NCBI GenBank assembly: GCA_016791475.1
Contig: JAEUWI010000039.1
Span: 1-64,000, forward strand
Origin: Candidatus Hydrogenedentota bacterium
GTDB lineage: Bacteria; Hydrogenedentota; Hydrogenedentia; Hydrogenedentales; JAEUWI01
Reading direction: 5' to 3'
Length of the DNA: 64,000 nucleotides
This document shows positions 49,016-59,558 of this stretch, one piece after another. The translations under genes and the position numbers were made by a program. The number at the start of each line of letters is the position of its first letter. Positions within the stretch are counted from its first letter, which is position 1. The notes beneath the pieces are model-generated. The model did no database searches, was not told the origin of the DNA, and worked only from the letters and a program-made list of their open reading frames with translations.

Positions 49016-52000
49016 TCAGCGGGCGAGGCAGGCCTGTATCTTTCGAATGAAGGACTCCACGCGGAGGGGCTTCTCGAAGATATTGAAGGTGGTGTCGGCG
49101 CCGGAATGCAGTGCGGGTAGTGGGTCCTCGGGGCCGGCCAGGAGCAGCACACGGAAATTCGCGTTGCCCCGTGCCGCGCGCTCAAAGAGGCGGTCGCCGC
49201 ATTGCAGGGCCAGTTGGGCATCCACGATGAGGAGGATTCTATCGGCGGATTCCGCATCGAGCAGGTGGGCGGCCTGCTCCTCGCTGGCGGCGGTCCGCAC
49301 GGTGTAGCCGGCGGACTCCAGCATGTAGCAACACAAATCCCGCTCGTCACGGTCGTGTATCAGGACCAGCAGCCGGGCTGATTCGGGGGGACGTTGCGCG
49401 GCGAGTACGTCGTGCAGCATGTTGAGCAGGACCGATGCGGTAAAGGGCTTCGGAACGAAACGTTCGACACCGACGCTGGCGGCCTTCGCCGCGCTGTCCT
49501 CTGAATTCAGGCCGCTGGAGCCGATGATGTGAACCGCTGGATTAATCGATCTGAGGGCGAAAATCATGGCGGGGCCATCCATGACGGGCATGCTCATGTC
49601 GGTCAGGACGACGGCGATGTCGGCCTGGTTCTGAACGTAGATAGAGACACCCTCGGCACCGTTCGCGGCGGTCAGGACGCGGTATCCGAAACGTTCCAGC
49701 GCCCTGCGCGTCACGTCGCGAATACTTTCCTCGTCGTCGACCACGAGAATCAGTTCCCCGTGCCCGAGCGGGAGTTGGTCGCGTCCGGAATTCTCATTGC
49801 GGGCGCTTTCCATGGGGGGGGCCGGGAGATAGACCCGGAAGGCGGAGCCTTTGCCGGGCTCGCTTTCCATGTTGAGAAAGCCGCCGTGCTCCTTGACGAT
49901 GGCGAAGGTGGTCGAGAGCCCCAGCCCGGTTCCCTGCCCGATGTCTTTGGTGGAGAAGAAGGGCTCGAAGATTCGATCATGCAGCTCGCGGGGGATCCCC
50001 ACGCCGGTATCCGTGACGGTGAAGACGATATAGGGGCCCGGCTGAGCGTCCACATTCATGCCGGAGTAAACATCGTCGACGAGGCAGTTCTCGACTCGGA
50101 TGGACAGGTTTCCACCGCCGGGCATGGCGTCGCGCGCATTGACGCACAGGTTCATCAGTAACTGGTGAAGTTGGGTGGGGTCGGCTTTAATATCGAGGAG
50201 ATCGGCATCCAGCTTGATTTCGCAGTGAATGTTTCTGGGGAAGGTGTCGTAGATGATGCGCTCGACTTCGCGGAGGACCTGGCCGGGGTTCAGGGGGACT
50301 TGCCTCCCCTCATTTCCCCGGGCAAAAGTGAGCACCTGCTTGATCAGGTCGGCGCCGCGCTGGGCGCATTTCTGGACGGTATTCAGCATGGCGCGTCCGC
50401 TGTCGTCGGTGATGCGTTCTCGGAGCATTTCGACGGAGAGCAGGATCGGGGCCAGGACATTGTTCAAATCGTGGGCTATCCCGCCCGCGAGCGTACCGAT
50501 GCTCTCCATGCGCTGGGAGCGAAGGAACTGCTTTTCGAGGGCCTTTCGCTCGGTTATATCGCTGTTGATGGCGAGCACGCCTCGGGGATTGCCTTCGTCG
50601 TCCCGGACCAGGGTCCACCGGGCGAATACCGTGACTGTACCACCGGAATGTGTTTGATGCTTCACCTCTCCGGACCAGACGCCCTCACGAAGCACGGCGT
50701 CTTCGGCGATTCTGACGTCCTCCGGGTTCTCGATGAGAAAATCGAGAACGGATTTTCCCAGGATTTCCGCTTCGCTCCATCCATAGATTGTTTCCGCACT
50801 TCGGTTCCAGGAGAGTATCCGCTGGTCCAGATCGCGAACCATGATGGCGTCGCTCGCCAGATCGATGAGGGCGGCCTGCTCGGCGAGGCGGGCTTCCGCC
50901 CGCTTCTGGCTGGTAAGATCGGTGATGCAGCCAAGCATTCGCACCGGCTTGCCGTTGGCGTCGCGGATGATATAGCCGCGGTCGAGGACGAAAGCGTAGG
51001 TTCCGTCCACGCGCTGGAAACGGTACTCGGCGGCCCACTGATCCTCATTACCATCGATCGCGTGCTGTACTCCCGAGAATACGCGGTCCCGTTCGTCCGG
51101 GTGTATGAGGTGGACCCAAAAGTCGACGGTTGGTTCTATCTCCTCCCGTTTGAAGCCGAATATGGTTTCGAGCCCCTCGTTCCACCAGAGCTTGTTGGAA
51201 GTAAGATCCCAGTCCCAGATGGCGTCGTTGGTGGCTTTCGAAAGGAGGCGAAAGCGTTCTTCGCTTTCTTCAATGGCCCTTCGCGCGTGGCGGGTCTCCG
51301 AGACGTCCTTCACGTAGACGGCAAGGCCTTCGGGAACGGGAAAAACGCGAATCCCGAGCCAGCGGTCACTGGCGGGGAAGTAGTGATCGAATTCGGCGGG
51401 AAGTCCGTCGCATATCACCTTTTTGTATTGGGATTCGAGCACAGTGCCCGTGTACTCCGAGAACTCGATAAGGGCGTTCTTGCCGAGGAGTCCGCTCCTC
51501 GGGCACCGCAAAATTACTTCGGCGCTTTCATTCATGTAGGTGATGTTGGCATCGTGGTCGAGCATCAGGAAGCCGTCGGTGATGCTTTTCAGGGTGCTGG
51601 CCAGTTGTTCGGCCAACTGGTTCTCCCGCTTCTGCGCCAACTTCAGCGCGGTGATATCCTGAAAGGCGCCCTGAACCCGGATCGTCTCGCCGTCGGGTCC
51701 GATCACTGGTTCTCCGATGGCCCGGACCCAGCCGCGGGAGCGCTCGTCGCCCACGACCTCAAATTCAACATCGAAGGTGACGCCGTCGCGGACGCAGGCG
51801 ACAAAGGCTTCCGCCACGCTTTCGCGATATGCGGCGGAACAAACGGCAAGGGCGCCCTCCAGGGTGGGGACAAAGTCGTCGGGCACATCGGGATACATGA
51901 CGTTGTCCCCCGACCAGTATAGTTCGCCCGTGGCGACTTCAATGCTCCACGCGCCGAGGCGGCTCACGTGGGTGGCCATGCGCAAGAGGGCCTGGCTCTT

Positions 52001-52966
52001 TGCCAGCTCCTCTTCGGCCTCCCGCTGCTGGGTGATGTCCTCGGCCACGGCAATGAGGTTGACGGGTTTGCCCTCGGGACTCTGCTGGGCGGAAACACTT
52101 ACCCGGCACCACACCGCATTGCCCGCCTTGCCGATGTAGCGCTTCAGGATGACGAAGCTTTCCACGCGCCCTTCGAGGAGGTCTCCGACCAACTCCAGGT
52201 TTCGGGGCAGGTCGTCGGGATGGGTAATTTCGGCAAAATCGAGTGAGAGCAACTCCGCTTCGGTATAGCCGAGCATGCGGCAGTAGGCGGCGTTTGCCTG
52301 GAGGAAACGGCCCTGGGGCGTGCAGATGCAGATACCCGTGGCCGCGTCCAGGAACATTCGCCTGAAGCGCTCTTCACTGGCCTGGAGCGCATTCTCCGCC
52401 AGTTTGCGCTCGGTGATATTGATATGCATCACCACCGCGCCGGCATGCTTGCCGAACTGGACGGGCGTGACCATCAGGCGAAACCACCGCTGCTCCGAGG
52501 CGGAGTGACAGGGATATTCGAGGGAGAAGTCCTGTGCCGAATTATCCAGTACCCGGCGTATTCCTTCCGCCACGATAGGGGCCTCGCTGGAACACTCGCC
52601 GTGTGCCGATTCGCAGACGGAGACGTAGTTGGATCCGACGCAGTATTCGTCCATCTCGAGAATATTTTGTGCCCCGAATCGGCGCCAGGCCTCGTTTACG
52701 GCGATGATGTACCCCTCGGCATCGAGGAGGGCAACGTGGGCGGGAAGGGCGTCGAGGATGGCGTCGCGCTGGTCGGGGAGTGAATTCGTGGTCTCGCTGA
52801 CTTGCGGCGAAGCGGGACTCCCAGGGGGAAACGAAGAGCCAAGGTCGGGGAACTGCGCCGTGCATTCATCCCCGTTTGAAAGGGCTCCCCCCTCGGCCAG
52901 CAGCTCAAAGTCCGCCAGTCCCACCGGCACTCCGGGCACCCCCGCGTGATTCGGGATCGTATCCAT
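49016..52966 (-). CDS. Multi-PAS hybrid sensor histidine kinase with two receivers
   Basis: 1316 aa; no membrane segments, so cytoplasmic. At least six PAS/PAC modules run from about residue 70 to 800. A HisKA domain of the AHDLNN type follows, with His near 832 in LAGGIAHDLNNVLAPILLS, then HATPase (NLCVNARDAMPGG, TDTGVGIP, GTGLGLSTTFAIV). A receiver (Asp near 1123 in VVLTDMSMPVMDG) comes next. The last ~115 residues are a second receiver fold, divergent but with VLIHDRDERDLCCYMLESAGYTV and a C-terminal EKPLR. No HPt is fused, unlike the kinase at 17893. The number of PAS domains suggests that several signals are integrated. Confidence 0.94.
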   Translation of the reverse strand: MDTIPNHAGVPGVPVGLADFELLAEGGALSNGDECTAQFPDLGSSFPPGSPASPQVSETTNSLPDQRDAILDALPAHVALLDAEGYIIAVNEAWRRFGAQNILEMDEYCVGSNYVSVCESAHGECSSEAPIVAEGIRRVLDNSAQDFSLEYPCHSASEQRWFRLMVTPVQFGKHAGAVVMHINITERKLAENALQASEERFRRMFLDAATGICICTPQGRFLQANAAYCRMLGYTEAELLSLDFAEITHPDDLPRNLELVGDLLEGRVESFVILKRYIGKAGNAVWCRVSVSAQQSPEGKPVNLIAVAEDITQQREAEEELAKSQALLRMATHVSRLGAWSIEVATGELYWSGDNVMYPDVPDDFVPTLEGALAVCSAAYRESVAEAFVACVRDGVTFDVEFEVVGDERSRGWVRAIGEPVIGPDGETIRVQGAFQDITALKLAQKRENQLAEQLASTLKSITDGFLMLDHDANITYMNESAEVILRCPRSGLLGKNALIEFSEYTGTVLESQYKKVICDGLPAEFDHYFPASDRWLGIRVFPVPEGLAVYVKDVSETRHARRAIEESEERFRLLSKATNDAIWDWDLTSNKLWWNEGLETIFGFKREEIEPTVDFWVHLIHPDERDRVFSGVQHAIDGNEDQWAAEYRFQRVDGTYAFVLDRGYIIRDANGKPVRMLGCITDLTSQKRAEARLAEQAALIDLASDAIMVRDLDQRILSWNRSAETIYGWSEAEILGKSVLDFLIENPEDVRIAEDAVLREGVWSGEVKHQTHSGGTVTVFARWTLVRDDEGNPRGVLAINSDITERKALEKQFLRSQRMESIGTLAGGIAHDLNNVLAPILLSVEMLRERITDDSGRAMLNTVQKCAQRGADLIKQVLTFARGNEGRQVPLNPGQVLREVERIIYDTFPRNIHCEIKLDADLLDIKADPTQLHQLLMNLCVNARDAMPGGGNLSIRVENCLVDDVYSGMNVDAQPGPYIVFTVTDTGVGIPRELHDRIFEPFFSTKDIGQGTGLGLSTTFAIVKEHGGFLNMESEPGKGSAFRVYLPAPPMESARNENSGRDQLPLGHGELILVVDDEESIRDVTRRALERFGYRVLTAANGAEGVSIYVQNQADIAVVLTDMSMPVMDGPAMIFALRSINPAVHIIGSSGLNSEDSAAKAASVGVERFVPKPFTASVLLNMLHDVLAAQRPPESARLLVLIHDRDERDLCCYMLESAGYTVRTAASEEQAAHLLDAESADRILLIVDAQLALQCGDRLFERAARGNANFRVLLLAGPEDPLPALHSGADTTFNIFEKPLRVESFIRKIQACLAR

Positions 52967-53201
52967 CGCCTGAAATCCAATCGATGGCGCTAAAATTCCC
53001 CCGTTGGCTCAAAGGGCCTCCGGCTCCTCCCAGCCGCGAGTCTCGCCTGGAATCCTGAGATTCTCAGGCGGAAGCGACGAAACATGAAGGCAATCGCAAC
53101 CCTGAACGTATTGTACGCCGAAGGCGGGATTTACGCCAGCGAAAAATGCGGCGTTCCATCCGGTACCACGGCACGTGGCGGGACCGCGCCCGCGAGCACT
53201 G

Positions 53202-56200
53202 TCAGTTCCGGGCCATTTCGGGGCTGCGTTTTTTCTCCCAGGGCTTCTTCTCGCGCGGGGCAATTTCCTGGGGACGGTGGGTCGGCAGGCCCATTCCGCC
53301 GGAGAGCCAGGCGTTGTCGTGGCCCACGATGGCCTCAACCGCCCGCAGGAAAGGACGTGTTGCGGGTACGAGGCAGGCCTCGTGGGGGTGGATGGTCACT
53401 TCCCTGCCCCCGGCGGTGCTGCAGTGGAGGTAGACATCGCAATTGCCCCGGGAATTGCCCAGGAGCTCGGCGAGCTTGTCGAGGCGATCCTGCTGCAGGA
53501 TTTCCGGCTGGAGCCGTACATGCACGGCGCGGGAAAGGTGTTTCTCGGAGTCTTCCAGCGCAAACACGTCATTGGCCAGGAGGCCGGGCTCGTCGTTGCG
53601 ATAGCCCACTTTGGACGGGATCATGACGATCATGTCCTGTGCGATGATACCGGCCTTCTGTTCGAAGACATCGGAGAAGACGGTGACTTCGATGGGGCCT
53701 TGAAGGGTTTCGAGATTGACGAAGGCCATGCGCTTGTTGGTCTTGGTCACATGGATGCGCAGGGTGCTGATCACGCCACCGGCGTTGACGATCTCGCCTT
53801 CCTTGTATTCGCGGAGATTGGCCAGATTGGCCGAACTGAATCGCTTCAAGACGTCGGCATAGGGATCCAGCGGGTGGCTGCTGATATAGAGGCCGAGAAG
53901 CTCCTTCTCCATCTGGAGTACTTCATGGTCGGGGTATTCGGGAAGGTCCGGCTTCTGGTGCATGGTGGTCATGGTGTCTTCCATGCCTTCCATGTCGAAG
54001 AGGGAGAACTGGCCCGCGTCGCGATCCCGTTGGGTGCTCTGCCCTTCGCCGAGGGCCTGGTCGAGCACGGCCTCCACCTGGCGGCGGTTCCAGCCCATGC
54101 CGGTGAAGGCGCCCGCTTTGTTCAAGCTTTCGATGCAGCGGCGATTGACCGTGCGGGTATCCACGCGCTGGCACATATCGAAGATACTGGTAAAGGGGCC
54201 GTTCTTCGTGCGCTCGTCCGTAATGGCGGCGGTGGGGCCCTCCCCCACGTTCTTGATGGCGCCCATACCGAAGCGGATGGACTTGCCGTCCACGGCGAAG
54301 TGGTTCCAACTGTGGTTCACGTCGGGGGGCAGCACATCGATACCCATGCGGCGGCACTCGTCCACGTACAGCGCCACCTTGTCCAGGTTGCCCGATTCAC
54401 TGGTGAGCAGGGCGCACATGAACTCCACCGGGTAGTTCGCCTTCAGATAAGCGGTCTGGTAGGCCACAAAGGCGTAGGCCACGCTGTGAGACTTGTTGAA
54501 GCCGTAACCTGCGAAGGTCTCGATCTTGTCCCAGATCACATTGGCGAGCTTTTCATCGATATCTTTGGTCTTGCAGCCTGCGACGAATTTCGCCTTCTGC
54601 TCGTCCAGCAGATCTTTCTTTTTCTTACCCATGGCGCGGCGCACGATATCGGCCTGGCCGAGGCTGAAACCGGCGCAGGCCTGCACGAGCTGCATGACCT
54701 GTTCCTGGTACACGGCGATACCGTAGGTCTCTTCCAGGATGGGCTTGGTCACCGGGTGATCGTATTCGATCGTCTCCGGGTTGTACTTGCCCTGGATGTA
54801 CGTGTCGATAAACTGCATGGGACCCGGACGAAACAGGGCCACCAGGGCGCTCATCTCTTCCAGACTCTGAAGCCCGATCCGCTTGGCCAGATCGCGCATG
54901 CCCGAACTTTCGAGCTGGAACACGCCGGTCGTCTGGCCGGATCGGAGCAGCGCGTAGGTCTTGTCGTCGTCGCAGGATATATTGTCGATGTCGATATGGA
55001 CGCCGCGGCCCTCACGGATGAGGCGGACGGCCTCATGCACCACGGTGAGGGTGCGTAAGCCGAGAAAGTCCATCTTCAGCAGGCCCACCTCCTCCACGCA
55101 CTTCATTTCCACCTGGGTGGCGACGGTGTCGGAGTTGGAGGCTTTGTAAAGCGCCACGTGGTCGGTCAGATCATGGTCGCAGATCACGACGCCGGCCGCA
55201 TGGGTGCCGCAGTTGCCAATGGTGCCTTCCAAGCGCTCGGCCAGACGCCAGAGCTTGGCGACCTGGGGATCCTGGGCGATGATCTCCTGGAGCTCCGGCA
55301 CCTTTTCCTTGGCGTCTTTGAGTTTGATTTTGAGCTCGTCCGGCACCAGCTTGGCGATGCGGTCCACGTCGCCGTAGCTCATGCCGAGAACGCGGCCCAC
55401 GTTGCGGATCACGTTTTTCGCGAGCATTCGGCCGAAGGTGATGATCTGGCTGACGTTTTCCCGACCGTATTTACGGTAGGCGTAGGCGATCATCTCTTCG
55501 CGGCGGTTGTAGCAGAAATCGATATCGAAGTCGGGCATGGACACGCGGTCGGGATTCAGGAAGCGCTCGAAGAGGAGCTTGTAGCGCATGGGGTCGATAT
55601 TGGTGATCTTGAGGGCGTAGGCCACGATGCTGCCGGCGCCCGAACCGCGACCCGGACCGACGGGGATGCCTTCGGTATTGGCGAAATTGATCAGGTCCCA
55701 CACCACCAGGAAATAATCGACGAATTTCATGCGATCGATGACGCTGAGCTCGAATTCGGCCCGGTCGACGAACTCCTGGGGTGGCGGGGTGCCGTAGCGC
55801 ACTTCAATCCCCTTGAGAACCAGATCGCGGAGGTAGGTGAAGGGCGTCTCCCCTTCTTTATACCCGCCTTCCGGCTGGTACTTCGGAATCAGACTCTCCC
55901 CCAGAGGAATATCCAGATTACAGCGCTCGGCGACCTTCACGGTATTGGAGACCGCCTCAGGGTAGTCCTTGAATACCTCGACCATCTCCTCCGGGGAGCG
56001 GAAGTGAAACTCGTTGGTGGGGAATCGGAAGCGCTTCTCGTCTTCCAGTGTCGTGCCCGTCTGCACGCAGAGCAGGGCCTCGTGGGCCTCCGCGTCCGAC
56101 TTGTCGATATAGTGGCAGTCGTTGGTCGCGATGACCATGAGTCCGAAGTCTTCGGCGAGCTGGCAGAGCACCGGATTGACCCGCTCCTGCTCTTCGATAC

Positions 56201-56741
56201 CGTGGATCATCAATTCGACGAGGTAGTTGTCCTTGCCAAATATCTCGATGTAGCGCTTCAGCTCCTGAACGGCCAGGTCCATGTTGCCCGCCAGAATGGC
56301 CTGGGGCACGCGGCCGGCAAGGCAGGAGGTCGTGGCGATCAGGCCTTCCCGGTGCTTGTAGAGGAGTTCATCGTCCACGCGGGGCTTATAATAGAAGCCT
56401 TCAAGGTAGCCTTTAGAACTGAGCTTGCAGAGATTGTGGTAGCCCGTCACATTTTCGCACAGGAGAAGAAAATGGTTGTTGTAGGAGTTCAGAAACTTCT
56501 TGTTGGTGTCGGTCCGGCTTTCCGGCGCCACGTATAGTTCGCAGCCAATGATGGGCTTGATGCCTTTGGACTTGGCGGCCTGGTAAAACTCCACCGCGCC
56601 GAACAAATTGCCATGGTCGGTCAGCGCACAGGCTTCCATGCCGTACTTCTGGCAACGGTCCAACAGTTCCTTGGTCTTACAGGCGCCATCGAGCACGCTG
56701 TAGTCGGAATGGACGTGAAGGTGCACAAAACCACAACTCAT
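53202..56741 (-). CDS. dnaE: DNA polymerase III alpha subunit (replicative, DnaE)
   Basis: 1179 aa from ATG 56741; the ribosome-binding stretch GGGAGAG is 8-10 nt upstream. Domain order: PHP (HLHVHSDYSVLDGAC, H-x-H metal site), palm with catalytic PDFDIDFCYNRREEMI, then LVPDELKIKLKDA (thumb/fingers), the FRPGPMQFIDTYIQG fingers motif, helix-hairpin-helix, and near the end an OB fold (VNAGGVISTLRIHVTKTNKRMAFV). Full length for DnaE1. No intein insertions are seen. It overlaps the upstream CinA-type gene by ATGA, so translation of the two is coupled. Confidence 0.97.
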   Translation of the reverse strand: MSCGFVHLHVHSDYSVLDGACKTKELLDRCQKYGMEACALTDHGNLFGAVEFYQAAKSKGIKPIIGCELYVAPESRTDTNKKFLNSYNNHFLLLCENVTGYHNLCKLSSKGYLEGFYYKPRVDDELLYKHREGLIATTSCLAGRVPQAILAGNMDLAVQELKRYIEIFGKDNYLVELMIHGIEEQERVNPVLCQLAEDFGLMVIATNDCHYIDKSDAEAHEALLCVQTGTTLEDEKRFRFPTNEFHFRSPEEMVEVFKDYPEAVSNTVKVAERCNLDIPLGESLIPKYQPEGGYKEGETPFTYLRDLVLKGIEVRYGTPPPQEFVDRAEFELSVIDRMKFVDYFLVVWDLINFANTEGIPVGPGRGSGAGSIVAYALKITNIDPMRYKLLFERFLNPDRVSMPDFDIDFCYNRREEMIAYAYRKYGRENVSQIITFGRMLAKNVIRNVGRVLGMSYGDVDRIAKLVPDELKIKLKDAKEKVPELQEIIAQDPQVAKLWRLAERLEGTIGNCGTHAAGVVICDHDLTDHVALYKASNSDTVATQVEMKCVEEVGLLKMDFLGLRTLTVVHEAVRLIREGRGVHIDIDNISCDDDKTYALLRSGQTTGVFQLESSGMRDLAKRIGLQSLEEMSALVALFRPGPMQFIDTYIQGKYNPETIEYDHPVTKPILEETYGIAVYQEQVMQLVQACAGFSLGQADIVRRAMGKKKKDLLDEQKAKFVAGCKTKDIDEKLANVIWDKIETFAGYGFNKSHSVAYAFVAYQTAYLKANYPVEFMCALLTSESGNLDKVALYVDECRRMGIDVLPPDVNHSWNHFAVDGKSIRFGMGAIKNVGEGPTAAITDERTKNGPFTSIFDMCQRVDTRTVNRRCIESLNKAGAFTGMGWNRRQVEAVLDQALGEGQSTQRDRDAGQFSLFDMEGMEDTMTTMHQKPDLPEYPDHEVLQMEKELLGLYISSHPLDPYADVLKRFSSANLANLREYKEGEIVNAGGVISTLRIHVTKTNKRMAFVNLETLQGPIEVTVFSDVFEQKAGIIAQDMIVMIPSKVGYRNDEPGLLANDVFALEDSEKHLSRAVHVRLQPEILQQDRLDKLAELLGNSRGNCDVYLHCSTAGGREVTIHPHEACLVPATRPFLRAVEAIVGHDNAWLSGGMGLPTHRPQEIAPREKKPWEKKRSPEMARN

Positions 56742-57220
56742 GAATTCAAACTCTCCCAAACCAGATTCAATGCGGCATCCGCCGTCTGCGTTTTTATGGA
56801 CTCACGGTCCCCTTGGAACTGGTGCTTCACCGCACGGGTAATCCCGGCACCGGCCACGGCCATGTAGACCAGGCCCACGGGTTTTTCCGCCGTACCGCCA
56901 CCCGGCCCGGCGATGCCGGTGACCGCGACGGCGATGTCGGAACCGAGCGCTTTACGCGCCCCACCGGCCATCGCCCGGGCTGTTTCCTCGCTCACGGCGC
57001 CGTGGATTTCGAGCGTGGAAGCTGGAACGGCGAGAAGCGCCATCTTTACGGCGTTGCTGTAGGCCACGATGCCGCCAATAAAAGGGGTTGACGCGCCGGG
57101 CACATTAGTGAGACGATGGGCTATAAGGCCGCCACTGCACGATTCGGCGGTTGCAATCGTTTTTCCGCTATCGATAAGATAGGAGATGACGCGATTTTCC
57201 GGTGACGAACGGTGAGGCAA
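56738..57220 (-). CDS. pncC: CinA C-terminal-type protein (NMN amidohydrolase, PncC family)
   Basis: 160 aa. The start is TTG 57220, supported by AAGGA 7 nt upstream; no ATG or GTG is usable before motif I. The CinA C-domain is complete: TAESCSGGLIAHRLTNVPGAS, GGIVAYSNAVKMALL, AVSEETARAMAGGAR and VTGIAGPGGGTAEKPVGLVY. The N-terminal MoCF-like domain of full CinA is absent, as in E. coli PncC. It hydrolyses nicotinamide mononucleotide to nicotinate mononucleotide, recycling the product of NAD-dependent ligase. Its stop overlaps the start of dnaE (ATGA), so it is co-expressed with the replicative polymerase. Confidence 0.93.
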   Translation of the reverse strand: MPHRSSPENRVISYLIDSGKTIATAESCSGGLIAHRLTNVPGASTPFIGGIVAYSNAVKMALLAVPASTLEIHGAVSEETARAMAGGARKALGSDIAVAVTGIAGPGGGTAEKPVGLVYMAVAGAGITRAVKHQFQGDRESIKTQTADAALNLVWESLNS

Positions 57221-57316
57221 TGTGGGTTCCTTCGGGTTGCCCTAACCGTAGCATCGGCACCGGTGCGAGCGCAAGATTGAATCGGGAAATTGCCAGTTTT
57301 TGTTCAAAACAGGTAC

Positions 57317-57345
57317 TTGTCCTCTATGGGAAATGCGGGTATACT
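57317..57345 (+). promoter_or_regulatory. Predicted promoter giving a leaderless transglycosylase mRNA
   Basis: TTGTCC (57317-57322), a 17-nt spacer and TATACT (57340-57345). The predicted start is at about 57352, next to ATG 57353, and no ribosome-binding site is present. Confidence 0.5.
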
Positions 57346-57352
57346 ATTGACA

Positions 57353-58420
57353 ATGAACTATGCAATCTTGAAAAAGCTGGGTCTATACCGCCGCCGTGCC
57401 TTTGCTTCGCTGGTGGCGGTGTCCCTTGCTTGTGGCCCGGTATTGCTCCTTTCCGGGGTGCTGCTACTTTCCAGCGAGCGCGCCCGCGCGGAGGCCACGC
57501 CCAAAGTGGTGAGTCGCCAGCACACCCAGATCCGGCGGAATAATGCGGCAGAGCGGCGCAAAGAGAACAACTTGAAGTCCTTCAAGAGCAGTGAGGGCAC
57601 TCCCACGCTGACCAACCGTCCTTCCAAGTCCAAGTACAAGAACAAGGAAGAGTACGAGGAGGTCAAGATCGACTTCCAACCCATCTACATAGATCCCAAG
57701 TGGCGTCAGAAAAAGCGGGCCCGTTCCAATACGAAAATGACGATGACCTATGGCTCCGAAGAGATCCGGGCGATTATCACGGAGCACTCGAAGCGCTACA
57801 ACGTGGACGAGCATCTTATTTCAGCCGTGATCAAAGTGGAAAGCAATTGGAATCCCAATGCGGTGTCATCTGCGGGGGCCTGCGGTCTGATGCAATTGAT
57901 GCCGGGCACGGCCAAAGACATGGGCGTCACCGATATCTTCGATCCATATGAGAATATCGCCGGGGGGACGCAGTATCTTTCGAAGATGCTGGAAATGTTC
58001 AATGACGACACGACTTTGGCACTCGCCGCTTATAATTCGGGGCCGGGCAACGTATTAAAGCACGGCGGTATCCCTCCCTTCGAGGAGACGCAGAATTACG
58101 TGGTCAAGGTGCAGAATCTCCTCGGTGGCGTGGTGCTTGCCAGTGCGGCCCCGACCAAGGCGAGCGTATTCTCCAAGAAGTCGGGCACGGTGAGCGCCGG
58201 AACAGCCAAAGCGACGACCCCTCCCCCCTCTCGTGATCGGGCCCGTCCGGGGCAACCCCTCCAGGGAAGCCACCTGTATCTAGTCCACTTCAACAGCGGA
58301 CTCAGCCAGCCGGCGGATGACGTGGTGGATGTCGACCCCTACTACGAGATCAAGTATGGCCGCCGTTCTTTCCAGGTTCGCAAGGATCTGGTAAAGGAAG
58401 TGGTGAAGCGGGCCTCCTGA
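57353..58420 (+). CDS. Lytic transglycosylase, SLT (Slt70-type) domain
   Basis: 355 aa from ATG 57353. A long basic-hydrophobic segment ([27 protein letters not shown]) suggests a signal peptide or membrane anchor. Residues about 145-265 are an SLT domain with catalytic Glu in [26 protein letters not shown] and NSGPGNV, both hallmarks. The rest is low complexity and Lys/Arg/Ser-rich, perhaps a wall-binding linker, then a C-terminal region of unknown role. It cleaves peptidoglycan glycan strands, forming anhydromuramyl ends. Confidence 0.92.
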   Translation: MNYAILKKLGLYRRRAFASLVAVSLACGPVLLLSGVLLLSSERARAEATPKVVSRQHTQIRRNNAAERRKENNLKSFKSSEGTPTLTNRPSKSKYKNKEEYEEVKIDFQPIYIDPKWRQKKRARSNTKMTMTYGSEEIRAIITEHSKRYNVDEHLISAVIKVESNWNPNAVSSAGACGLMQLMPGTAKDMGVTDIFDPYENIAGGTQYLSKMLEMFNDDTTLALAAYNSGPGNVLKHGGIPPFEETQNYVVKVQNLLGGVVLASAAPTKASVFSKKSGTVSAGTAKATTPPPSRDRARPGQPLQGSHLYLVHFNSGLSQPADDVVDVDPYYEIKYGRRSFQVRKDLVKEVVKRAS

Positions 58421-58440
58421 CCGGCGCGTCCGCGGTGGGA

Positions 58441-59361
58441 TCAGAGCGTCGCGAGTAGCTCCTCGGCTTTTTCACGGCATGCGCCGTCCACTTCCTGCAT
58501 CGCCAACAGCATTTCTACTTCGCGCCGCGCCCCCTCCCGGTCCCCTTTGCTCTTTAGAATCTGCGCGACGTAGAACCTTCCCATGTGAAAGTCCGGGCTG
58601 CATTGGATACATTTGTGCAGGACGGATACGGCGTCATCCAGGCACGCCTGCTGGATGTGCAGGTCGGTCAATATGCAGGCGGCCATGGTGTTGCGCTCAT
58701 CCACTGCAAAGCCGCGTTCGGCGTAGCGCGTTGCGGTGGCGAGTTCCTTGCGATCCATGTAAAACTCGGCGGCGAGGAGATAGCCTTCCTGGCGTTTGGA
58801 ACCTGGGATATCCTTCGGGCAGAAGAAAATTCCGTATTCCAGACCGGAGGCCAGGCCGAATTTCCAAAATTCGGGAGAAAAGGGGTGAAAATCTTCCAGG
58901 TACCATTCGCTGCGGTGAAGCTCGGCGGGATTTCCATACTCCTCCGGGTGAATCCAGCCTTCCCCGATGGGGATATTGACCATAAGCAGCTTGTTGGATT
59001 TCGCGTAGAGCGTCTCCACCACCGCTTCGGCTTCGTCCTTGAACATGTGTTCGATAACGTCGCCCGCGATGATGAGGTCGTAATTGTCGATCTGCTTGCA
59101 GAGGTCGCGAACATCGCCGATCATGATATTGGAGTAAAGGAAACGCTGGTGCTCCATGATGTAGGGTTCGAAGAACTCGATGGCGTCGATGCGCGTGGTC
59201 CATTGATGCTTGTAGGGGCGGCCCGGGAAGACATCGAGGTACTCGCGGCAGAGGTAGCCCCATTTGCCGAAACCACAGCCCACATCGAGCACGGATTGCG
59301 GCTGAAGTTGGATGATTTTGTTCAGGCAATGGGTGATCTGAACCTGAATGCTGACCGGCAC
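58441..59361 (-). CDS. Methyltransferase-TPR fusion protein
   Basis: 306 aa from GTG 59361, with AAGGAG six nt upstream. Residues about 1-170 are a SAM methyltransferase: VLDVGCGFGKWGYLCREYL (motif I), IDAIEFFEPYI, and DLIIAGDVIEHMF (the typical VIEH motif of Methyltransf_11/23-like enzymes). The C-terminal ~110 residues read as helical TPR-like repeats (ATATRYAERGFAVDERNTMAAC, ILTDLHIQQACLDDAVSVLHK). Such fusions are seen with sugar- or protein-modifying methyltransferases in surface-polymer loci, but the substrate here is unknown. It converges on the transglycosylase gene. Confidence 0.85.
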   Translation of the reverse strand: MPVSIQVQITHCLNKIIQLQPQSVLDVGCGFGKWGYLCREYLDVFPGRPYKHQWTTRIDAIEFFEPYIMEHQRFLYSNIMIGDVRDLCKQIDNYDLIIAGDVIEHMFKDEAEAVVETLYAKSNKLLMVNIPIGEGWIHPEEYGNPAELHRSEWYLEDFHPFSPEFWKFGLASGLEYGIFFCPKDIPGSKRQEGYLLAAEFYMDRKELATATRYAERGFAVDERNTMAACILTDLHIQQACLDDAVSVLHKCIQCSPDFHMGRFYVAQILKSKGDREGARREVEMLLAMQEVDGACREKAEELLATL

Positions 59362-59558
59362 GGCGTGCTCCTTCGGGGTTGCCTCTCGACTGGTCAGATT
59401 ATACGCGCAAGGGCGTGGGCGGGATCAATGGCGTATCGCCAAGGGGGCGGTGCCACAGGGCGACGACGGGACCGTCATGAACTAAAGGGCACATTGATCG
59501 CGCGGAGGAATCTTCGCAGCATGCAGTACTGCCGCGAAACGTCAGAGTCCGCTGAGTG

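Noticed and set aside
50165-51922. 585-codon plus-strand open frame
   Set aside because: A shadow of the PAS-containing kinase on the other strand, caused by GC-rich codon bias.
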